Assembly: GCF_014649735.1 (NCBI RefSeq)
Contig: NZ_BMTP01000015.1
Span: 1-64,000 of the forward strand
Direction of reading: 5' to 3'
DNA length: 64,000 bases
Origin: Streptomyces lavendofoliae
GTDB lineage: Bacteria > Actinomycetota > Actinomycetes > Streptomycetales > Streptomycetaceae
The position numbers were made by a program, and so were the translations under genes. The notes below the pieces were generated by a model. It was not told the DNA's origin and searched no databases. It saw nothing but the letters and a program-made list of their open reading frames with translations. The number at the start of each line of letters is the position of its first letter. Positions within the stretch are counted from its first letter, which is position 1. Positions 1 through 7,751 of this stretch are shown here, piece by piece.

Positions 1-50
1 AACAGCTCCCACAACTCATCCGGCACCAGCCGCTCAACGATCCCCGCCAC
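1..50 (-). CDS. IS5-family transposase, N-terminal fragment (cut by window edge)
   Basis: Only about 17 codons are visible. They begin with GTG and read VAGIVERLVPDELWEL, matching the start of IS5-family (IS427-like) transposases. The frame also stays open upstream of the GTG into the terminal repeat, so the exact start is uncertain. Confidence 0.55.
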   Translation of the reverse strand, partial: MAGIVERLVPDELWEL

Positions 51-85
51 AGCCCACAGCCTACCGAGCCAATTGAGATGACGTC
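1..85 (-). mobile_element. End of an IS5-like element running off the window
   Basis: On the minus strand the first 50 bases read as the N-terminus of an IS5-type transposase: a GTG at 50-48 is followed by AGIVERLVPDELWEL, very close to VERLVPDGLWEL in the neighbouring element. Outside it, the minus strand from about 88 to 69 (AGACGTCATCTCAATTGG) resembles the terminal repeat of the neighbour (GAGGTCGTCTCAACTGG). So this is the terminal part of a related but distinct IS. Most of it lies to the left of the window, so whether it is intact cannot be judged. Confidence 0.65.
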
Positions 86-130
86 TTAGAGGTCGTCTCA
101 ACTGGCTTGATCACTAGGCTGGCTGTTGTG

Positions 131-933
131 ATGACGTGGGTGGAGCGTCTGGTTCCGGACGGGTTGTGGGAGTTGTTTCAGCGGGTAGTCCCGGCTGCTC
201 CGGTGCGTCCGCAGGGCGGTGGCCGCCGGCGGCACGGGGATCGCGAGGTGCTGGCGGCGATCATGTTCGTGGCCACGACGGGCTGTACCTGGCGGCAGCT
301 GCCGCCGGTCTTCGGTCCGTCTGGACAGACCGCGCACCGTCGGTTCACCGAGTGGAGCCGAGCCAGGGTTTGGGGCAAGCTCCACCGCGTTGTCTTGGAT
401 GAACTCGGTGCACGCGGGGATCTGGACTGGTCGAGGTGCGCGGTCGACTCGGTGAACATGCGAGCCCTCAAAGGGGGGACCTGACAGGTCCGAATCCCGT
501 AGATCGCGGCAAGAAGGGCTCAAAGATCCACTTGATCACCGAGCGATCCGGTCTGCCCCTCTCGATCGGGATCTCCGGCGCGAATACTCACGACAGCCAG
601 GGCCTCGAACCCCTCGTCCGCGGCATCCCACCCATCCGCTCCCGCCGCGGACCACGTCGACGACGGCCTGGCAAACTCCATGGCGACAAGGGGTACGACT
701 ACGACCACCTGCGAAGGTGGCTGCGTTCCCGCAACATCACCCCGCGCATCGCCCGGAAGGGCATCGAATCCTCTCAGCGCCTGGGCCGCCACCGTTGGAC
801 AGTGGAACGAACCGTGGCCTGGCTCGCTGGATGCCGCCGCCTGCACCGCCGCTACGAGCGCACGGCCGAACACTTCCTCGCGTTCGCCGGCATCGCCGCC
901 ACCCTCATCTGCTACCGGCGACTGGACGGGTGA
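131..933 (+). CDS. IS5-family DDE transposase made by -1 frameshifting
   Basis: Two overlapping frames together make one DDE transposase of the IS427-like group. The first frame opens at ATG 131 (an alternative TTG lies at 107) and stops at 484. It holds the N-terminal domain of unknown function and the first catalytic Asp in CAVDSVNMR. The second frame, one base back, continues from about 473 to 933. It carries LTGPNPVDRGKKGSKIH, the second Asp in LHGDKGYD and the Glu in RWTVERTVAWL. The frames join at an A3G6 run (470-478), where slippage by -1 gives ...LKGGDLTGPNP. This arrangement is normal for the group, so the gene is probably functional rather than broken. The protein would catalyse cut-and-paste movement of the 86-1740 element. 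Confidence 0.8.
470..484 (+). other. Probable -1 programmed frameshift site of the transposase
   Basis: The bases AAAGGGGGGACCTGA are read AAA GGG GGG ACC TGA in the upstream frame. The stop comes at once, while slipping back one base on the G run opens the downstream frame (GAC CTG ACA GGT) that carries the rest of the catalytic domain. The placement directly before the stop supports programmed slippage over random mutation. A downstream stimulatory structure was not worked out. Confidence 0.6.
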
Positions 934-939
934 GCCGGT

Positions 940-1658
940 TCATCCGACTCCGAGGAAGCCCGGGTCGGCGCCATCGAACTGAAGGCACGAGTCGCGGCTC
1001 ACGCCAAGGAGTTCCGCCATCGGCACCGCGCGACGGCTTGTCGCCGACAGATCCTGGCGGGCTTCAGCCGACCACAACGGCGGGAAGAACGACAGTCCCT
1101 GCCGACCGTCCAGCACTGAGACCTCACTGCGCCAGCCGTCCCACCGCAGGCCTTCATAGAACTCCTGGAGCCCTCCGGAGAAGATCCAAGACAGCCACGC
1201 CGAGTGGCCAGCGCCCAAGGCCTCCCAGCCGAGCGCATCAGGGGCGAAGTAGAGGATCTCGCCTGGCTCGCCGGGCCGACCGGCCTCACGGGGGTTACCC
1301 CCGTTGAGGGCAAAGACCCCGCCCAGCACGTCGTACGCAACCACGAGACCAGCACCAGGCCGCCATGAGGGATCGAATGTCGAAGGCATCGCGTTGACCT
1401 CGGCCAGGCCAGACAGTCCGGCGTCACTCGGCTTCCAAAGATCCGAAGCCATCCACCGTCCACGAGCAGACCGCCACAGTTCAGTACGATGCCGCCCAAA
1501 TTCGACCGGGCGGAGACCTGTAGTTGCAGCAGGGAGGCTCGGCCTGCCACGGGATCGCCTGGCAGCACTTCAACTGGTACGTCGGTGCCGGACAGCTCCT
1601 GAAGAAGGAGCGGCCATGCAGGGTCGTCGACGTTGATCAGTTCATTGTGGTCGCGCAT
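940..1658 (-). pseudogene. DUF2625-family protein gene, frameshifted
   Basis: The N-terminal half starts at ATG 1658 (MRDHNELINVDDPAWPLLL) and runs through QVSARSNLGGIVLNCGGLL and VDGGWLRIFGS, the recognisable DUF2625 signature. The C-terminal half (AGLSGLAEVNAMPSTFDPSW onward, then PGEPGEILYFAPD and a stop at 940) lies in another frame. One missing C at about 1429-1434 (reading AGCCGAG where AGCCCGAG would keep the frame) explains the break. DUF2625 function is not known. The gene lies within the inverted repeats of the IS5-like element, pointing opposite to the transposase, so it probably travelled with it. A sequencing error at this single base would also explain the frameshift. Confidence 0.7.
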
Positions 1659-1740
1659 CTCCGCATCGTCGCACCAGTGCCCAGAGGCGCAGTCCGCCGG
1701 GTCACTCGGACTTCGATCCACCAATCGAGACGACCTCTAA

Positions 1741-2100
1741 CCGGACGTCCGCCGTGCGTGGGCGTCCGCGGTGGTGCCGGGCACCAGTCGCGGCAGCGAT
1801 CCCAGCCAGGTGTCGGGGTCCACGGTATTTGCGCTCTCGCCGAGAACCAGCAGTTTCGGCGGGAGGTCGCCACACTCGGGCACACGCCGGAATTAGTGTG
1901 CCGTCCACGATCTACAATCGATTCGCGGCATCCACGGATGCCTGCCACACAACCGAGCGCGAGCAACGCTCCCAGTCGTTGGATTGCCCCGGCACAAAGT
2001 GGAAGAGGAGAACCGAACTGCCAGCCGAGCTGGCGCATGACCAAGATCGTGCGGTGGTACACCGCGACCATCAGCATCTGCTCAGCCGGTGGCAGACATC
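1741..2100 (-). pseudogene. Decayed IS5-family (DDE_Tnp_4 type) transposase remnant
   Basis: Minus-strand pieces in different frames look like one transposase worn down by indels. At about 2077-2100 the reading LPPAEQMLMVAVYHRT then LVMRQLGWQFG matches the N-terminal helix-turn-helix of this family. Further on, at about 1908, DGTLIP matches the segment around the first catalytic Asp. Stops and frame changes separate the pieces, and the copy is cut off at the right end of the 86-1740 element. It cannot encode a working enzyme. Confidence 0.5.
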
Positions 2101-2242
2101 ATGGCCGCCCGCCGGTGCCTTGCTCTTCTGTGCCCGCACCACCTTCGCAAGGCGTGCAAAGTTGCACTCCGTTGGGGCCGGGATTATAGCTGCTGTGACG
2201 GTTCTCTGAGCCCGGGCGTCCGTCGCTGACCGGGGCCAGATG

Positions 2243-3025
2243 TCATCGAGACACAAACTCTTTGGACCAGAAGCTCCGATAAATCAGCTTTCGTGAGACC
2301 TCCATTAGGTGCGAGATGGCTCGCATTTCGATCTCGGTAAGGTCTGGGTGCCAAATGTCGAACAACAGAACTGCGCGACCTTCGCAGCTGTCGTTCCACA
2401 CCTCGTGCTCGTAGGAGTCATCGAAGACGAACGCCTTGCCCCGGTGCCATTCCCTAGTCTCGTCACTGACTCGAATGCGGGCACCCTTAGGCGTCACCAG
2501 GCCGAGGTGGCATCGCAAGTGCGCGTTCGTGAAACCCGTGTGTGCTGCGATGTGCGTGCCCGGGTCCAGGACCGAGAAATACGTCATGCCGCAGCCCAGC
2601 GCCCCGGGAATGGGGGCGAGTACCTCCACAGTCTTCGGGCAGGCTTCGAGATTTCTGGGGTAGGACTTGGCTGTGTGGTAGAGGTAGTGCGCCGACCACC
2701 GGCCCTCGTCCGCGAGTTCAGTCGGATTGGAGACGATCCGCTTGCCGACTAGGCCGCCGAGGCTTTCGAACTCCGCTGCGATTTCCTCCGTGGCCGCTTC
2801 TACGTCGGCGATCCAAGGGAAGCGCTCGTTGTCCCACCAGGCGATCTCGGACAGGCCCGGAACGAAGATGTTCGGCTCTTGGCCGCCGCTGGTGTGCTCC
2901 AGCACCTTGCCGTGGAGGACGATGTTCAGGCCGTTCAGTACCCGTTCCAGCGAGGAACGGTCGACCTCTTGCTCGTCGATCCACCGCTCCAGATAGGCCG
3001 GGCTCTCGGCAAGCCACGGTTGCAT
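2243..3025 (-). CDS. Aspartyl/asparaginyl beta-hydroxylase-like Fe(II)/2OG oxygenase
   Basis: A 260-residue protein with the C-terminal catalytic module of the aspartyl/asparaginyl beta-hydroxylase family. The core is LDPGTHIAAHTGFTN, then CHLGL (His173), GKAFVFDDSYEHEVWN (His207) and Arg217 before LLFDIWHP. By comparison with the animal enzyme, His173 and His207 would bind iron and Arg217 the 2-oxoglutarate carboxylate. The start ATG 3025 has a GGAGG six bases upstream. It is the last gene of the RiPP-like operon, 57 bp after the other 2OG oxygenase. The context suggests beta-hydroxylation of an Asp/Asn or similar residue, either on the peptide or on the small acyl building block held by the carrier protein. 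Which substrate it uses cannot be told from sequence. Confidence 0.8.
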   Translation of the reverse strand: MQPWLAESPAYLERWIDEQEVDRSSLERVLNGLNIVLHGKVLEHTSGGQEPNIFVPGLSEIAWWDNERFPWIADVEAATEEIAAEFESLGGLVGKRIVSNPTELADEGRWSAHYLYHTAKSYPRNLEACPKTVEVLAPIPGALGCGMTYFSVLDPGTHIAAHTGFTNAHLRCHLGLVTPKGARIRVSDETREWHRGKAFVFDDSYEHEVWNDSCEGRAVLLFDIWHPDLTEIEMRAISHLMEVSRKLIYRSFWSKEFVSR

Positions 3026-3082
3026 TTATGCCTCCACAATCGTTGATCAGCGGATCGTTGCTACGGGTGCCGGTGGTGGTGA

Positions 3083-3799
3083 TCAGTTCGTGGTGAGCAT
3101 TGCGCTAAGGCTTTCCAGCGCGCTCGCCCGAGTCCGTTCACGCGTCGAGCTCTTCGAGACGAAGCCTGTGAGGCTACGGCGCAATACGTCCCCGGCGGTG
3201 TGGTCCACCCGTCCAATGGTGTGGACGGTGTCCGCCTTCACCATGACCAGCCGGTTCGGCTTCGGCATGATGGCAACCGGACTCGTCTTGGTGCGTTCGA
3301 TTCGTGCCTCCATCCGCAGCACCAGGTCGCTCTCGGCCGTCTCATCCGCGGCGACCGGCTGCGGATCCTCGTCGATCAGCTTCAACTCGCCTCCCCAGCT
3401 CGGCCGCCACCGGTCGTGGAGGAAAAGGATGAACTCGCCCTGCCGGCCCAGCCCTGCATCGTTGTGCCACCCCAGGCGACTGCCAGCCGGGTACTTCCAG
3501 AACGCCAACGTGATCTTGTCCCAGTCCGTGCCCGACTCGCCATAAAAGTCACTGTAAGAACGGGCTGTGCGGGCCAGTTGCTCGTAGACGTGCGCCTGTA
3601 CGCCGACATCCGTGGCTCCGAGGTCCGGTCCGAAGCGCACGCCTCTTGAGCGGAAGGCCGGGCCGTCCTCGGTCGAAATGACGCTCTCCCGCAAGGTGAA
3701 CGCCGTACGCTCCATGAGGTCCTGGGCTGCAGCGAAGTGCTGTGCACTCAGGAAGTCGTCGATGATGACGAAGCGCCGTCCCCGCTGTGTTTCCTTCAC
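3083..3799 (-). CDS. 2OG-Fe(II) oxygenase (prolyl-hydroxylase fold)
   Basis: A 238-residue protein from GTG 3799, which has GGTGGGAG just upstream. The longer frame reading back into the acyl carrier gene lacks support. The jelly-roll core shows the facial triad: His112-x-Asp114 in RLGWHNDAG and distal His193 in KADTVHTIGRV, with Arg207/208 in RRSLTGF as the likely 2-oxoglutarate anchor. FILFLHDRWRPSWGGELKL is typical of the prolyl 4-hydroxylase-like clan. It sits 17 bp after the acyl carrier protein and before the second oxygenase, so two oxygenases of different families are co-transcribed. Likely role: hydroxylation or another oxidative step on the peptide or carrier-bound substrate. Confidence 0.8.
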   Translation of the reverse strand: MKETQRGRRFVIIDDFLSAQHFAAAQDLMERTAFTLRESVISTEDGPAFRSRGVRFGPDLGATDVGVQAHVYEQLARTARSYSDFYGESGTDWDKITLAFWKYPAGSRLGWHNDAGLGRQGEFILFLHDRWRPSWGGELKLIDEDPQPVAADETAESDLVLRMEARIERTKTSPVAIMPKPNRLVMVKADTVHTIGRVDHTAGDVLRRSLTGFVSKSSTRERTRASALESLSAMLTTN

Positions 3800-3816
3800 G
3801 TCTCCCACCTCCGTGA

Positions 3817-4137
3817 TCAATGGGTCCGATGAGGAGCCCTGGCCTGCGCCGCCTGGGCGGTTAGTGCCGCTTTGGCCCAACCCTCCACACAACGGTCCTC
3901 CGGACTGATCAGCACGTGATCGGGGATCTCCGCGCCGATCGTTTCCTCAAGTTGTGTCGCGAGACCGATCCAGTCCAGCGAGCTCAGGCCGAACAATGAG
4001 AGGTCCCGGGTCCGCAGCCCAGCATCTTCGACCAGTTCCTCAGGCTTCGGGGCAGCGATCCCGCGATGGCCCATGGCACGCACTATCAGTCGGGCGACCA
4101 GCAGTTCGCACGTGTGGAGCTGTGCTGCACTACTCAC
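3817..4137 (-). CDS. Acyl carrier protein
   Basis: A 106-residue acidic, helical protein with the phosphopantetheine site LFGLSSLDWIGLA. Ser53 is the probable attachment point, preceding Leu-Asp as in DSLDW-type carrier sites. Its GTG start overlaps the end of the ligase gene (TGTGAGTAG), so the two are translationally coupled. That is the usual sign that the ligase loads this carrier. It would hold an acyl or aminoacyl thioester for the oxygenases and/or for transfer to the peptide. The N-terminal 25 residues before the helical bundle are not diagnostic. Confidence 0.8.
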   Translation of the reverse strand: MSSAAQLHTCELLVARLIVRAMGHRGIAAPKPEELVEDAGLRTRDLSLFGLSSLDWIGLATQLEETIGAEIPDHVLISPEDRCVEGWAKAALTAQAAQARAPHRTH

Positions 4138-5449
4138 ACCTGCTCACCTTCCGTACTGTTTCGATCAGGGCGCCTCGGTCTCGTTTGCCTACCGTGGTCC
4201 TGGGCAGCCGATCGCATACAACGATCCGTGGAATCGGTGTCTGCGCTGGCGCCGCTGCCAGGGCAGCAAGCAGGTCTTCCTCCGAGGCTGTTCCTTCGAC
4301 CACCGAGTAGAGGTCCTCGGTCTCGGGGCTGTCGCTGCGCGAGAGAACCAGCAGGAACACATCCGTCACCCCCGGCACGGAGCGCAGGACCTGCTCGGTG
4401 ATGTCGGCCCGGATGAATCTCCCGTTGAGGCGGAGCGGCCCGCGGACTCGTTCCTCGAAGTTTATGCACCCGTCGGTGCCGTGCCGAACGACGTCTCCCG
4501 TGCGCCATTCCCGCAGCGGCTCCTGATCGTCGCCGAGATATCCCTCGATTGGCGCGGCCAGCCGCAGCACAAGCTCTCCCCGTTCGCCCGGCAACGGCTC
4601 GACGATGTCAACCCCTGGGACCGGCATGCCCATCCCCCGGTCTCCGAAGAGGGTGCCGCCGGTCTCCGTGGAGCCATACCCACGCAGCAGCGGCACTCCG
4701 AACCGCTTTTGAAAAGCCCCGTCAAGTTCGTCAGAGACTGGGCCTGCACCGGCCATCGCGGCACGGGGTACGGATTCGCCCTGGCGCTGCGTCTTGACCA
4801 GCAACCTGGCCACGGGCGGGGTCAGGGCAAGGACCGACACGGCGCCCGAGTCAGCCTTGCGGGCCAGCGTGCCTGCTCGGACGAAGGGTGTCACGTCGAT
4901 GTCACATCCGCTGAGGAGCGCACCGACCGCAATCCCCCAGCCGAAGGAGTGCATGAGTGGGACAGGAACCGCCACACAGTCTCCGGGTGCCAGACTCAGC
5001 CCCGCTCGGTAGCCCTCCGCGTCCATCAGCACGCTCTTCAATCCGCGGCGGGCAACCTTCGGACGGTCGGTACTGCCCGAACTCATGTGGATCACCGCGG
5101 TGGAGTCCAGGGGATCGGCTCGGTGGCCTGGAGCAGCCGGGAGCACGGACAGGTCCTTGGTCACGCGACAGGCGCTGAGGAGGGCTTGGGTGGCCTGCTC
5201 GCCGGGAGGGGGCTCAGGGGCCGGCATGGGCACCGCGTTCAACTGCCAGACCGCCAAAGCTGCGACCACCAGGTCACGACCTTGCAGTCCGCTCAGCACC
5301 ACAATGTCACCGAAGCGCACCCCGGCCCGGTCCAGGCAGTCGCAAAGGTTGTCGAAGGAGGATCCGGCACCGTTGATGCGCTCACCGTTGACCTGGACGT
5401 TGGACGCCAGGATGCGCGTCACCAGGTCCTGCCGACTCCGCAGGGTCAC
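4130..5449 (-). CDS. Adenylate-forming acyl/aminoacyl ligase (ANL superfamily)
   Basis: A 439-residue AMP-forming enzyme. Start GTG 5449 has GGAGG upstream and overlaps the exporter stop codon as GTGA. Motifs in order: the ATP loop HMSSGSTDRPKVA (about 122-134), GYGSTETGG (about 257-265), EWRTGDVVR with Asp319, and the catalytic lysine Lys422 in RTTVGKRDRG. The length is short for a full acyl-CoA ligase (commonly 500 or more), mainly at the N-terminus, as in stand-alone enzymes that load carrier proteins. It most likely activates a carboxylic or amino acid with ATP and loads it on the overlapping acyl carrier protein. The side-chain pocket cannot be read with confidence. Confidence 0.82.
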   Translation of the reverse strand: MTLRSRQDLVTRILASNVQVNGERINGAGSSFDNLCDCLDRAGVRFGDIVVLSGLQGRDLVVAALAVWQLNAVPMPAPEPPPGEQATQALLSACRVTKDLSVLPAAPGHRADPLDSTAVIHMSSGSTDRPKVARRGLKSVLMDAEGYRAGLSLAPGDCVAVPVPLMHSFGWGIAVGALLSGCDIDVTPFVRAGTLARKADSGAVSVLALTPPVARLLVKTQRQGESVPRAAMAGAGPVSDELDGAFQKRFGVPLLRGYGSTETGGTLFGDRGMGMPVPGVDIVEPLPGERGELVLRLAAPIEGYLGDDQEPLREWRTGDVVRHGTDGCINFEERVRGPLRLNGRFIRADITEQVLRSVPGVTDVFLLVLSRSDSPETEDLYSVVEGTASEEDLLAALAAAPAQTPIPRIVVCDRLPRTTVGKRDRGALIETVRKVSRCE

Positions 5450-6723
5450 CGAACTGCCTCCGGTTCCTGGGCCTCCACCGGACGGGAGGTGGTAGCCATG
5501 ACCCTGTCGATGGTGAGGATGGGCAAGACCGTTGCCACGCTGCCAACCACGCCGATCCACAGCGTGGGGACGACACCGATCGCCGAGCCGAGCCAGCCCG
5601 CCACCAGCGACGCCAGCGGCATGCTGCCCCAGATGACGAAGCGAAGGGAAGCGTTCATCCGGCCGAGGAGATTCTTGGGGCAGAGCGTCTGCCGGAGACT
5701 GACCTGAGTCACGTTGAAGAGCAACGCACCCATCACCAGGCCGAATTCACCGATCAGCAGGACTGCTCCTGCAAGGATCTTGCTGTGGGTGGCGACAGCG
5801 CCCGCCAGGGGGTTGGCAACGCCGAAAAGCGCAGCCATCAGCAGGCCGCAGGACATCACGGTGCCAGCGCTGAAGCGCTGCCGTGCCTTGGGGGCGAGCA
5901 GTGCCCCCACCACGCCGCCGGCTGCCCCGCAGGTCATGATGAGCCCGAGCATGAAGGAGTCAAAGCCGATGGTGCGCATGACCAAGACGGGCACCAATGT
6001 GGAGACCACGGTGGCGAAGAAGTTGGACACCCCAACGGAGGCCGCCAGCCGCCGGATGACCGGTTGATCCCGCACGAAGCGTAGGCCCTCCCCTATGTCC
6101 GCCAACAAATGGCCCTTGGCCCGTGCCGCCGATGCGGGCTTCTGCTCATCGTCCTTGGTCATGCTGAGACACAGGAAGCTGGCGAGGTACATGATGGCGT
6201 CCACGAGCATCACGACCGGGGCGCTGACGACCCGCATGAGCAGTCCGGCCAGTGCCGGCCCGCCGAGAGTAGACACCTGCGCTGTGGCCTCTAAACGGCC
6301 ATTGGCAGCCGCGATGTCGTCCTCGGGCACCAGGACGGGCACGTACGACTGGTAGGCGACGTCGAAGAAGACAGTCACCACGCCCACAACGACAGCAACG
6401 GCGTAGAGCACCTCGATCCGCAAGTCCCCCGTAAGCCAGAGAACCGGGATCACGCAGATGGTGACGCAACGGGTAAGAGCCGCCCACATCATCGTCTTGC
6501 GCTTGAGCATCCGGTCCACCCAGGCGCCAGCAGGAAGGCCGATGACCAGGTAGCAGACGGTGGACGCTGCGGCGAGCACACCGACCTGCCGAGTGGTCGC
6601 ATCGAGGAGTTCGACGGCGGTCACGGACAGGCCGAGAGTGCCGATGCGTGTCCCAAACTGGGAGAGTGTCTGGCCGAACCAGAAGCGTTTGAAGTTGGTC
6701 GACGTCACGGAGTGTGTACTCAC
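5446..6723 (-). CDS. MFS transporter, probable product exporter
   Basis: A 425-residue polytopic membrane protein with about twelve hydrophobic segments, an N-terminal FWFGQTLSQFGTRIGTLGLS and the loop motif GAWVDRMLKRK. These are typical of the MFS_3/EntS-like efflux group. Its GTG start overlaps the radical SAM stop and its stop overlaps the ligase start (both GTGA), so it is embedded in the operon. The position suggests export of, and self-protection from, the finished product. Confidence 0.8.
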   Translation of the reverse strand: MSTHSVTSTNFKRFWFGQTLSQFGTRIGTLGLSVTAVELLDATTRQVGVLAAASTVCYLVIGLPAGAWVDRMLKRKTMMWAALTRCVTICVIPVLWLTGDLRIEVLYAVAVVVGVVTVFFDVAYQSYVPVLVPEDDIAAANGRLEATAQVSTLGGPALAGLLMRVVSAPVVMLVDAIMYLASFLCLSMTKDDEQKPASAARAKGHLLADIGEGLRFVRDQPVIRRLAASVGVSNFFATVVSTLVPVLVMRTIGFDSFMLGLIMTCGAAGGVVGALLAPKARQRFSAGTVMSCGLLMAALFGVANPLAGAVATHSKILAGAVLLIGEFGLVMGALLFNVTQVSLRQTLCPKNLLGRMNASLRFVIWGSMPLASLVAGWLGSAIGVVPTLWIGVVGSVATVLPILTIDRVMATTSRPVEAQEPEAVR

Positions 6724-7751
6724 GATATGTCCCTTCGACCTGCACTCCCCCCGACCCGAACGCCATCTCGCGCGTCAGGTCCCAGGAACACCGAGCCCCG
6801 GATGCGCAGGCCCGATGCTTGGGCCAAGTCCTCGGCATACCGCTTCTTCACAACGAAGCGATCCTTTCCGTAAATCAGGTAACGCTGCCGGTCGATGTCA
6901 CCGGTGAAGTTCACTGTCATGACGTTGGCGCCGGCGGCCAGCCCACGGGATTGCCCGCCGGTCGACGTCTTCTCCAGGGCGCTCACGGACGGGATGAGCA
7001 TCTGTGGCCGGTGCAACCGGAGGACTGCGATCGTGTTGAGCGCGAGCTCGTTCGATCCAGCGGGTTCAAGCTGCAGAGGTGTGTTCGGCGCGGGCACGAA
7101 GGGAGCGACGCTGCACATGTGGACACCCAGCGCTTCCGCCAACTCAATGTCGTCGACGATGCTGTCCAGGGTCTGACCCGGCAGGCTGGAGATCAGACCA
7201 GTGCCCACCCGGTAGCCAAGGTCAAGCAGATCCCGCATGCAGCGCAGGCGTTCGTCCAGCGACTCGTGGCGTACGGCCTCGTGCAGGCGGGGGTCGCTCG
7301 TCTCATGTTTGAGGATGTAGCTCATGGCCCCCAGGTTCCTCAGTCGCTCGTACTGGCTCCGCCGCATATTGCCAAGGTTGAGAAGAATTTCGACACGGCC
7401 ATCGAACAGCTCGCGTATGCGCGGGATGGCGTCCTCGATCGTGGCGAGATTTCGTGGTGTCTCGCCACCTTGGAGGAGAATGATGTCGATTCCAGCGTTC
7501 CGGATCTCGCGCGCCCGCTCAAGGATGTCGTCGCTGCTCATGAAGTAGCGGTCGTTCTCGCGCATGTTGTCACGGCGCATGGGGCAGTAGTCGCAGTTCA
7601 CGCGGCACACATTGGTAACTTCGATGACACCGCGCAAAATCACGGTCGATCCGAAGTGCTCTTCCCGCAGCCGCCGCGCCTCGGCGAATAGCTCTTCCTG
7701 GGCAGGGCCCCTGGCCGTGAGATACGACCGTATTTCAGATCGAGTCAGCAA
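6720..7751 (-). CDS. Radical SAM enzyme of the HydE/BioB/PylB type
   Basis: A 343-residue protein when started at TTG 7751, which has GAGGTG five bases upstream; earlier in-frame starts lie deep in the preceding gene. It binds a [4Fe-4S] cluster through CRVNCDYC (Cys49, Cys53, Cys56). PMRRDN then RYFMSSDDIL resembles the IRR-N/RYRL segment of HydE and PylB, and ILLQGGETPR resembles the GGE SAM-binding motif. The C-terminal half has the BATS-like pattern SSLPGQTLDSIVDDI and PFVPAPNTPL. Family members cleave SAM to a 5'-deoxyadenosyl radical and act on amino acids, peptide-derived small molecules or dithiolated cofactors. The gene overlaps its upstream neighbour by 17 bp. The exact reaction is unknown; I see no hydrogenase or pyrrolysine genes that would give the classical roles. 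Confidence 0.78.
   Translation of the reverse strand: MLTRSEIRSYLTARGPAQEELFAEARRLREEHFGSTVILRGVIEVTNVCRVNCDYCPMRRDNMRENDRYFMSSDDILERAREIRNAGIDIILLQGGETPRNLATIEDAIPRIRELFDGRVEILLNLGNMRRSQYERLRNLGAMSYILKHETSDPRLHEAVRHESLDERLRCMRDLLDLGYRVGTGLISSLPGQTLDSIVDDIELAEALGVHMCSVAPFVPAPNTPLQLEPAGSNELALNTIAVLRLHRPQMLIPSVSALEKTSTGGQSRGLAAGANVMTVNFTGDIDRQRYLIYGKDRFVVKKRYAEDLAQASGLRIRGSVFLGPDARDGVRVGGSAGRRDIS

Larger units (their letters stand above)
86..1740 (+). mobile_element. IS5-family element with an enclosed passenger gene
   Basis: The ends carry inverted repeats: TTAGAGGTCGTCTC at 86-99 and its exact complement at 1727-1740. Extended to 20 bp the arms match at 18 positions (86-105 against 1721-1740). 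A TA dinucleotide at both outer ends would fit the TA target duplication of the IS427 group, so the strict element may be 89-1737. The transposase fills only 131-933. A further 800 bp with a broken DUF2625 gene lies before the right end, and I see no second copy of the inverted repeat straight after the transposase. The element is therefore longer than a usual IS5 member of about 0.9 kb. Confidence 0.7.

Noticed and set aside
434..486. Transposase as two separate or broken genes
   Set aside because: The frames overlap at an A3G6 slippery run and join into a continuous IS5 catalytic domain, typical of programmed frameshifting.
4073..5707. 544-residue open frame on the plus strand
   Set aside because: It lies opposite the ligase and carrier genes, is His/Arg/Gly-rich without any domain, and has no ribosome site. 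Long antisense frames are expected in high-GC DNA.
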